The notes under the pieces are model-generated. The model did no database searches and was not told where the DNA came from. It saw only the letters and a program-made list of their open reading frames with translations. DNA of 64,000 bases, taken from Rebecca billardiae RCC1528. Lineage: Eukaryota; Haptophyta. Below, one piece after another: positions 27,001 to 36,691 of this stretch. The position numbers and the translations under genes were made by a program. Where the stretch lies: the NCBI GenBank assembly GCA_965240325.2, contig OZ251226.1, positions 1,488,001 through 1,552,000 of the forward strand, written 5' to 3'. The number at the start of each line of letters is the position of its first letter. The first letter of the stretch is position 1.

Positions 27001-30000
27001 TCACGCCCGGCACCGTCATGTCCGTGATCGCCACCGCGATCTGCAGCGGCTCCACAGCCGCCTTGAGCGCGCCGAGCCACGTGCCGTCGCCCACATTCGG
27101 CATGCTTCCTTGGCCCTCTCCTGCAGCGCGAAGTGCCTGGAGGATCTCTGTCGTCTGCATCGGGAGCATGCTCTCCGTGGGCATGTTCTGGCTGTAGCCG
27201 ATCCCGTTGGTGACGCTGTTCGCTGCAATCGATGGTGCGGTGGGCTGGGAGTACGCGTGCCCTTCGCCTTGCTGGCTCTGCTGCACCGCCAGAAAGGGCT
27301 GCTGAGCCGCATCGCTGTTCAGCTGGCCATTTTGCTGCGCGCCAGCATACCCATTGGCTGCAGCCCAGGGAAGAAAAGTCGACACGTGCTCCTCGTCTTC
27401 TGGCGCAGGTATTTCTGCTATGTAGTCACCGTCAGCTGCGATGTCCGCGAGCATCTCGTCGTGGTGGTCGGCGTACCTGTCCACGCCCTGCATGTCGCTC
27501 GCCGCCTCGGGTACAACTTCTCGAGCCTCGAGCGCGCGCTGCAGCAGCTCGTCCTCCGTCTTGCCAAAGTCGGCGTTGGATGTCCGTTTGCGGTGCTTTG
27601 GCCCGACCCGCTCTGATCTGTGCTGCACCTCGACCTCCGACGGCAGCAGCTGCAGCAGCTGACCCAGCTTCGCCAACCGCTCCTTCAAGTCGCTGCCGCC
27701 CGCCACCTCGAACTGCACGCCAAAGCACAAGCGGTACACGCCGTTCGAGTCGTGCAGCGGGCGCATCGACAGCAGGTTCTGGAACGTCTCGCCGTTCTTG
27801 CGGTAGTTGGTGATCTTCACGAAGCAGTCCGCGCCGCGACGGAGCGTGTCCTGGATGATCGCCACAGACGCCGGCTCCGTGCGCGGGCCCTGCAAGAAGC
27901 GGCAGTTCCGACCCTGCGCCTCGCGCTTCGCGAAGCCGGTCACGCGGCAGAACTCGCGGTTCACGAACAGCATCGGGTTGCCCGGCATCGCCATGTCCGA
28001 CAGCACGATGCACACCTTGAACGTCTCCGCGAACGCGACGAACGAGTGGATGAAGCCAGACAGGTCATCCGGCACCTTGTACTTGTCCCAGATCAGGTCC
28101 TTGCGCTGCTTGATCCGCTGGCTGCCCACGGCCGCATCGACGATCGGCTCGCACGCTGATGACTTGATGAACTCGGGCAGCACCTCGCGAGCCAGCTTCA
28201 TCTTGATCTCAGCGGCCCTCCTGTCCACGCTCGAGAAGTCGAGTGCCTTGGCCTGCGCCGTACTCAGCCCGAGGTACTTCTCGCAGATCGTGCGCTTGAG
28301 GATGTCGCGGCTTGCCCCAGACATGCCGCCGAGCTTGCGCGACTCCAGCCAGAATTCGAACTCGTTCGCCTCCGCCGTGCCGGACAGGTACGAACGCAAC
28401 GCTGCCAGTGCATTCGAGTCTACCACAAGCCAGTCCAAACAAGCTTGGGCTTCCAGCGTCCACTGCAGCTTCGTGAAGAGCACCTGAGCAGCACGGAACT
28501 GCTTGTCCTTCGCCATGTCGTTCACAACGACGTCGGGAGCGAAAGTCTGCGGCTGGGCGTCCGCGGGCATGCGCCGCGGCAGCAGCTCGCGCAGCGCCGA
28601 CAGCGCCTGCTGCTCCTCCGCCGTCTGCTCCTCCGCGCACGACAGCACGCCCAGCGAGTACCGGTACTCGCCGTTCGTGTCCATCACCGGCGTGAGCGAC
28701 AGGTCGTTCGTGAAGCGAGAGCCGTCCTTGCGGTAGTTGGTCACCTGCACGTGCAGCTCCTTCTTCTTGCGCAGCGCGCGGACCATCTGCGAGACGATGT
28801 TCGGCTCCGTCTGCTCGCCCTGCAAGAAGCGGCAGTTCCGGCCCTCGACCTCGTGCTTCGGGTAGCCCGTCACGCGCGTGAAGCCGTCGTTGCAGTACTG
28901 CACGATCACGCCCGGCACCGTCATGTCCGTGACGGCGACCGCGAACGGCAGGGCATCGACCGCCGCCTTGAGCGCGCCGAGCCACGTGCCGTCACCCGCT
29001 GTCGGCATGCCGCCACGGCCGTCGCCCGCGCCCAACAGAGCCTGCAAAAGGTCGATCGTGTCTTGGGGCAAGGCCGATGCCTCACCCTCGAAGTTGTCGA
29101 GTCCAGCGTCGCCTTCTTGCGCGATGTCTGCGAGCATCTCGTCGTGGTGGTCGGCGTACCTGTCCACGCCCTGCATGTCGCTCGCCGCCTCGGGTACGAC
29201 TTCTCGAGCCTCGAGCGCGCGCTGCAGCAGCTCGTCCTCCGTCTTGCCAAAGTCGGCGTTGGATGTCCGTTTGCGGTGCTTTGGCCCGACCCGCTCTGAT
29301 CTGTGCTGCACCTCGACCTCCGACGGCAGCAGCTGCAGCAGCTGACCCAGCTTCGCCAACCGCTCCTTCAAGTCGCTGCCGCCCGCCACCTCGAACTGCA
29401 CGCCAAAGCACAAGCGGTACACGCCGTTCGAGTCGTGCACCGGACGCATCGACAGCAGGTTCTGGAACGTCTCGCCGTTCTTGCGGTAGTTGGTGATCTT
29501 CACGAAGCAGTCCGCGCCGCGACGGAGCGTGTCCTGGATGATCGCCACAGACGCCGGCTCCGTGCGCGGGCCCTGCAAGAAGCGGCAGTTCCGACCCTGC
29601 GCCTCGCGCTTCGCGAAGCCGGTCACGCGGCAGAACTCGCGGTTCACGAACAGCATCGGATTGCCCGGCATCGCCATGTCCGACAGCACGATGCACACCT
29701 TGAACGTCTCCGCGAACGCGACGAACGAGTGGATGAAGCCAGACAGGTCATCCGGCACCTTGTACTTGTCCCAGATCAGGTCCTTGCGCTGCTTGATGCG
29801 CTGGCTGCCCACGGCCGCATCGACGATCGGCTCGCACGCTGATGACTTGATGAACTCGGGCAGCACCTCGCGAGCCAGCTTCATCTTGATCTCAGCGGCC
29901 CTCCTGTCCACGCTCGAGAAGTCGAGTGCCTTGGCCTGCGCCGTACTCAGCCCGAGGTACTTCTCGCAGATCGTGCGCTTGAGGATGTCGCGGCTCGCCC

Positions 30001-33000
30001 CAGACATGCCGCCGAGCTTGCGCGACTCCAGCCAGAATTCGAACTCGTTCGCCTCCGCCGTGCCGGACAGGTACGAACGCATGGCAGACAAAGCCTTTGC
30101 ATCCTGCACGAGCCGATCCAAGCTCGCTTCGGCGTCGAGCGTCCACTGCAGCTTCGTGAAGAGCACCTGAGCAGCACGGAACTGCTTGTCCTTCGCCATG
30201 TCGTTCACAACGACGTCGGGAGCGAAAGTCTGCGGCTGGGCGTCCGCGGGCATGCGCCGCGGCAGCAGCTCGCGCAGCGCCGACAGCGCCTGCTGCTCCT
30301 CCGCCGTCTGCTCCTCCGCGCACGACAGCACGCCCAACGAGTACCGGTACTGGCCGTTCGTGTCCATCACCGGCGTGAGCGACAGGTCGTTCGTGAAGCG
30401 AGAGCCGTCCTTGCGGTAGTTCGTCACCTGCACGTGCAGCTCCTTCTTCTTGCGCAGCGCGCGGACCATCTGCGAGACGATGTTCGGCTCCGTCTGCTCG
30501 CCCTGCAAGAAGCGGCAGTTCCGGCCCTCGACCTCGTGCTTCGGGTAGCCGGTCACGCGCGTGAAGCCGTCGTTGCAGTACTGCACGATCACGCCCGGCA
30601 CCGTCATGTCCGTGACGGCGACCGCGAACGGCAGGGCATCGACCGCCGCCTTGAGCGCGCCGAGCCACGTGCCGTCGCCCACGCTCGGCATCGCGCCCTT
30701 GCCATCACCTGCTGCGCGAAGCGCGAGTAAGATGTCCGCCGATGGCCGCGGAACGCCCGCCGAAGGGATGTCGGCGCCGACACGAGAGGCAACGACGCCC
30801 ATAGGGCTGGATGGAGCGAGGTGGGAAGGCGCAGTCTGTGGTGCAGCAATGGCCGGGGCACCAACAGCTCTGGAGGGCACGCCCGTGCCAGTCTGTGGCG
30901 TCTCGTCGAACGGCAGGCTGCCGCCCGTGATCTCCGCCATCATCTCGTCGTGGTGGTCGGCGAAGCGGTCGGCGCCCTGCATGTCCTGAGCTCCGCTGGG
31001 CATCACTGCGATCTCCTCCATGGCCACCTTGAGCATCTCGGCCTCGGACTTGCCCATCTCCTTGGGAAGTCGCTCCTTGCGGTGCTTCGGCCCGACCCGC
31101 TCCGATCTGTGCTGCACCTGCACCTCGGACGGCAGCAGCTGCAGCAGCTGACCCAGCTTCGCCAACCGCTCCTTCATGTCGCTCCCGCCCGCCACCTCGA
31201 ACTGCACGCCAAAGCACAGGCGGTACACGCCGTTCGAGTCGTGCACCGGACGCATCGACAGCAGGTTCTGGAACGTCTCGCCGTTCTTGCGGTAGTTGGT
31301 GATCTTCACAAAGCAGTCCGCGCCGCGACGGAGCGTGTCCTGGATGATCGCCACAGACGCCGGCTCCGTGCGCGGGCCCTGCAAGAAGCGGCAGTTCCGC
31401 CCCTGCGCCTCGTGCTTCGCAAAGCCCGTCACGCGGCAGAACTCGCGGTTCACGAACAGCATGGCGTTGCCAGGCATCGCCATGTCCGAAAGCACGATGC
31501 ACGCCGGGAACGTCTCCGCGAACGCGACGAACGAGTGGATGAAGCCAGCCAGGTCCTCCGGCACCTTGTACTTGTCCCAGATCAGCTCCTTGCGCTGCTT
31601 GATGCGCTGGCTGCCCACGGCCGCATCGACGATCGGCTCGCATGCGGGCGAGCGCACAAACCGCGGCAGCGCGTCGCCTGCAAGCTTCTTCCCGAGTTCG
31701 ACCACTTTGCGCGCGACACCGTCCATGTCCATCGCCTTCGCCTGCGCGCTCGTCATCTTGAGGTACTTCTCGCAGATCTTGCGCTTGTGCACGTCGCGCG
31801 AGCCGCCCTTCATGCTGGCCAGCTTGCGCGCCTCGATCCAGAACTCGAGCTCGTTCTCCTCACCGGTCGGCTTCAGGAACGAGCGGAGCGCGTTGAGTGC
31901 TGAAGAGTCATCCGCCAAGCGCGTAAGTGTCGCATCGGCGTCGAGCGTCCACTGCAGCTTGGTGAAGAGCAGCTGCGCGTCGCGGAACTGCCTGTCCTTC
32001 GCCTCGTCGTCGACAGCCTCCTCCTTCGCGAAGGCGGTCGGCTGTGCAGCTGCGGGCATGCGCCGCGGCAGCAGCTCGCGCAGCGCCGACAGCGCCTGCT
32101 GCTCCCCGGTGGACTGCGTCTCCGCGCACGACAGCACGCCCAACGAGTACCGGTACTCGCCGTTCGTGTCCATCACCGGCGTGAGCGACAGGTCGTTCGT
32201 GAAGCGAGAGCCGTCCTTGCGGTAGTTCGTCACCTGCACGTGCAGCTCCTTCTTCTTGCGCAGCGCGCGGACCATCTGCGAGACGATGTTCGGCTCCGTC
32301 CGGTCGCCCTGCAGGAAGCGGCAGTTCCGGCCCTCGACCTCGTGCTTCGGGTACCCCGTCACGCGCGTGAAGCCGGCGTTGCAGTACATCACCGTCACAC
32401 CCGGCACCGTCATGTCCGTGATCGCCACCGCGATCGGCAAGGTGTCGACCGCCGCCTTGAGCGCGCCGAGCCACGTGCCATCTCCGGCAGTCGAGACATC
32501 GCTGGCCCCGTCGGCCGTAGCCTGGAGGGCTCGGAGGAGCTCCACCGAGGCGGACGGCAGCTGGAAGTCCGTTGGATCAGCATGGCTGCCGCCGGACGCA
32601 GCCGGTACTGGAGCGAGCTCGACGCCGTTGATCTCCGCGAGCATCTCGTCGTGGTGGTCGGCGTAGCGGTCGGCGCCCTGCATGTCCTGAGCTCCGCTGG
32701 GCATCACCGCGATCTCCTCCATGGCCACCTTGAGCATCTCGGCCTCGGACTTGCCCGTCTCCGCGGGCAGCCGCTGCTTGCGGTGCTTCGGCCCGACCCG
32801 CTCCGACCTGTGCTGCACCTCGACCTCCGACGGCAGCAGCTCCAGCAGCTGACCCAGCTTCGCCAACCGCTCCTTCAGGTCGCTCCCGCCCGCCACCTCG
32901 AACTGCACGCCAAAGCACAGGCGGTACACGCCGTTCGAGTCGTGCACCGGACGCATCGACAGCAGGTTCTGGAACGTCTCGCCGTTCTTGCGGTAGTTGG

Positions 33001-36000
33001 TGATCTTCACGAAGCAGTCCGCGCCGCGACGGAGCGTGTCCTGGATGATCGCCACAGACGCCGGCTCCGTGCGCGGGCCCTGCAAGAAGCGGCAGTTCCG
33101 ACCCTGCGCCTCGTGCTTCGCAAAGCCGGTCACGCGGCAGAAGTCGCGGTTCACGAACAGCATCGGGTTGCCGGGCAGCGCCATGTCCGACAGCACGATG
33201 CACGCTGGGAACGTCTCCGCGAACGCGACGAACGAGTGGATGAAGCCAGCCATGTCCTCCGGGACCTTGTACTTGTCCCAGATCAGGTCCTTGCGCTGCT
33301 TGATCCGCTGGCTGCCCACGGCCGCCTCGACGATCGGCTCGCATGCGGGCGAGCGCACAAACCGCGGCAACGCGTCGCTCGCGAGCTTCTTGCCAAGCTC
33401 AGCCACCCTCTGGTCGACGCCGTCCATGTCCATCGCCTTCGCCTGCGCGCTCGTCATCTTGAGGTACTTCTCGCAGATCTTGCGCTTGTGCACGTCGCGC
33501 GAGCCGCCCTTCATGCTGGCCAGCTTGCGCGCCTCGATCCAGAACTCGAGCTCGTCGTCCTCGCCGGTCTCCTTGAGGAACGAGCTGAACGCATCGCGAG
33601 CGTGCTGATCGGTCGTCAGCCGCTCCAGGCTCGACTCCGAGTCGAGCGTCCACTGCAGCTTGGTGAAGAGCAGCTGCGCCGAGCGAAACTGCCTGTCCTT
33701 CGCCTCGTCGTCGACAGCCTCCTCCTTCGCGAAGGCGGTCGGCTGTGCAGCTGCGGGCATGCGCCGCGGCAGCAGCTCGCGCAGCGCCGACAGCGCCTGC
33801 TGCTCCTCCGCCGTCTGCTCCTCCGCGCACGACAGCACGCCCAGCGAGTACCGGTACTGGCCGTTCGTGTCCATCACCGGTGTGAGCGACAGGTCGTTCG
33901 TGAAGCGAGAGCCGTTCTTGCGGTAGTTCGTCACCTGCACGTGCAGCTCCTTCTTCTTGCGCAGCGCGCGGACCATCTGCGAGACGATGTTCGGCTCCGT
34001 CTGCTCGCCCTGCAGGAAGCGGCAGTTCCGGCCCTCGACCTCGTGCTTCGGGTAGCCGGACACGCGCGTGAAGCCGTCGTTGCAGTGCATCACCGTCACA
34101 CCCGGCACCGTCATGTCCGTGATCGCCACCGCGATCTGCAGTGGCTCGACCGCCGCCTTGAGCGCGCTGAGCCACGTGCCGTCACCCACGACGGGCATGC
34201 CGCCCTGTCCATCCCCGGCTGCGCGGAGGGCGCGGAGGATGTCCACGGTCGGCCTTGGCAACGAAGCGGACCCGATTTCGTCGGGGCCTGCGCTCGGCCC
34301 GCTCGTTGCGCCATCGTCATCATCGATGGCCTGCGCTGCCATATTCGCCGCCGCCATGACCTTCGTCGCGTCCTTAAGATGCGTGCGCAGCGACTCGAGC
34401 TCCTCGCTGCCCACCTCCGTCTGCAGCTGCCTCACGTCGCGCAGGCGGATCGTGTTCTTCTTCTTCGGCGCGAAGACGCGATGCAGGGTTGTCAGGACGT
34501 ACGCTGTGCTCGCCAACGCCTCGAAAGCGCTGGCGCTCTCGCCCTCTTCCGCGGCCGCCTCGCCCGTGCTGCGCACGTTGCGGCCGGCCAGAATGCCGAT
34601 GAAGCGCTTCGAGCAGAAGAGCACGACGCAGCCGAGGTCGGAGATGAAGAAGGGCGCCGTCGACTCGGACGATGGCTGGATGTTCGTCATGCCGGCGAGC
34701 GCGTTGAGCGAGGCGGCGAGCACGCTTGGGCGACGCGCAGAAACGCTCGGGCGGCGGGGCGCTGCAGGTGATGCGCTGCCAGCGTCAGCCATGGGCTGGC
34801 TGCCGCGGCGCGCCGTGCCGCTCACGTGCTGCGTGACGGCGAAAAGCGAGCTGCCGACAATCGAGTTGGTGCGCAACGCGCGTCGCAGAGCGTGATCCTC
34901 GGGTGGCACCGGAGCGTCATGCGGTGATGTGCTCGGCCGGTGCGGCGCACTGTCGCCAGCAAACGCCCTGAGCCCGGTGTAGATCTCGTCCATCACCGCA
35001 TTGGCCTCGGCGTAGGTCAGCTGGCACTCATTCATCAGGATGTCTTCGAGTGCGAGATTCTCTTGCCGCAGGCGCTCGTTGATTGGCAGCGAGTCGCGCG
35101 CCTCCGCCGAGAGCTTCTTCATGAAGAGGTCACGCAGCTTGGCGAGGCCCTCCTCCGCGCGCGGCAGTCGGAGGATGGAGCGCACGAAGAGCTTCGCCGC
35201 CTCCCCGGATGCGGCCACCGCTTCTTCTTCCTCGGCGTTGTCGTCAATCGAGCCCGGCGGTGTTTCGCCATCGAAGTCCGACTCCTGGGACGACATGTCG
35301 TCGAGATCGGACTGGCTGCAGCTGTCGCCGTCGGAGTCCTGCGTCTCCTTCGAGTAGTTGGCAATCCAGTCGTCCGTCGCCTTGTCGAGATAGCGTGCGA
35401 GAATGCGTGCGGCTCGGGTAAACATGTGCACATGCTTGCTGAGCGCCTTGAGGCTGACGGTGATCGGCTGCCGCAGCGCCTGCTTGGTCTCGCGCAGCGT
35501 CATCCGTCGCTCGCCGTGCTCCTTGAGCTTGCGGTCGATGCGGTACAGATTGACCGACTTCGCCTCCTCGTAAGCTTCGCGTAGCTCGTCATCGTCTGCG
35601 TAGCCCTCGGGCAGGTGCGCTCCGCACATCTGTACGATGAGCGCGGCCGTGTCGAGGTTGGTCTCGAGCGCGGGCACGAGCGGCGACGCGCCCCAGCGGT
35701 CGAGCGCCATCACGTCCGCGCGCGCGGCGACAAGCACAGCCGCCCCCGAGATGGCGCCCGCAGATGCGACGCGGTGGAAGGCGGTGCGTCCGTCGTAATC
35801 ACTGGCGTCCACCCCCACGCCCATGTCGACGAGGAAGCGCAGAATGTCGACATCCGATGCGACCGCTGCGTCGCGCAGGGCCTTCTCCATGCGCACCGGG
35901 TCCGCGCGCGAGTTGGCCTCGGCGAGCATGCGCGCGACGTGGAGGTGCTGGTTCTGGATGGCGTCGTCGATCGGCTTGCGCCCGCGCTTGTCCTCCGCGT

Positions 36001-36625
36001 TCACGTCCGCGAGGTGCGACATCAGGTGCTCGACGACGCGCACGTTGCCGTCCGCCGCGGCGATGTGCAGCGCGGTGCGGTCGTCGTAGTTCTTTGCCTG
36101 CACGTCGATGCCGTACGCGAGGATCATCGACATGTACGTGAGGTCGCCGTCACTCGCCGCCTTGTGCATCCACGCGGCGGGGTGCTCGACGTCGATCTCC
36201 GCGCCGAAGCTGCTCAGCACGCTCGCCACGTTGTCATGCCGCATATCAATCGCGTCGCGCATCGGCGTGCAGCCCCAGCGGTCCTTGGCGTTGACGTCGG
36301 CGCCGAGCTCGCACAGCAGCTGCACCACCTTGAAGCTGCCGTCGGCGGCGGCGAGGTGCATCGTCGTGCGCGCGTCGTAGCCCGACATGTTCAGGTCGAA
36401 GCCGCGGCCGGCGAGCGTGCGCACAGTCTCGACGTCGCCCTGCATCGCCGCCGCCGACATCTGCGCGAAGGCCGCCTGGTTGCGCTCGATGATGGTCTGG
36501 CGGATCTTCTCCTTGAGCTCCTCCGCCTCCTCGTCCGCGTTCTTGGCATCGTCGTCGTCAGCATCACCGCCAGCACCGCCGGCGGCACCGGTGCCAGCTG
36601 CGCCGGCAGCGCCACCGCTTGCAGT

Positions 36626-36691
<66 letters not shown>

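Larger units (their letters stand above)
2694..34183 (-). repeat. Tandem array of 17 LOV-RGS-LOV coding units
   Basis: Each unit encodes, in order, a LOV-B domain (VAITDMTVPGVTVMYCN, then GRNCRFLQG, TNYRKNG, ending SLGVL), an RGS domain, a LOV-A domain (DMAMPGNPMLFVNRDF, GRNCRFLQG, TNYRKNGETFQN, ending CFGVQ), a Leu-rich helix (KERLAKLGQLLQLLPSEVEV) and a linker containing DMQG and HHDEM. B-to-A cysteine spacing is 930 bp in units 1-4 and 936 bp in units 5-17. Units 1-4 have diverged; units 5-17 are close copies with Gln/Met linkers, and units 5-11 are each exactly 1,920 bp. All unit lengths are multiples of three. I numbered units in protein order, from high to low coordinate, starting each at DGTWLGALK (DGTWLSALK in unit 1). 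Confidence 0.95.

Noticed and set aside
2682-33344. Minus-strand frames reading GGPELPLLAG and similar
   Set aside because: Alternate-frame readings of the same DNA; the in-frame reading is GRNCRFLQG and stays open throughout.
2694-34183. CRISPR-like periodic repeat
   Set aside because: The period is about 1.9 kb and fully coding in frame; not a CRISPR array.
34550-34690. A 35th LOV domain before unit 1 (GRNVR motif)
   Set aside because: Only a weak PAS-like look; the cysteine is Val and the FLQG and Asn positions are missing, so not counted.
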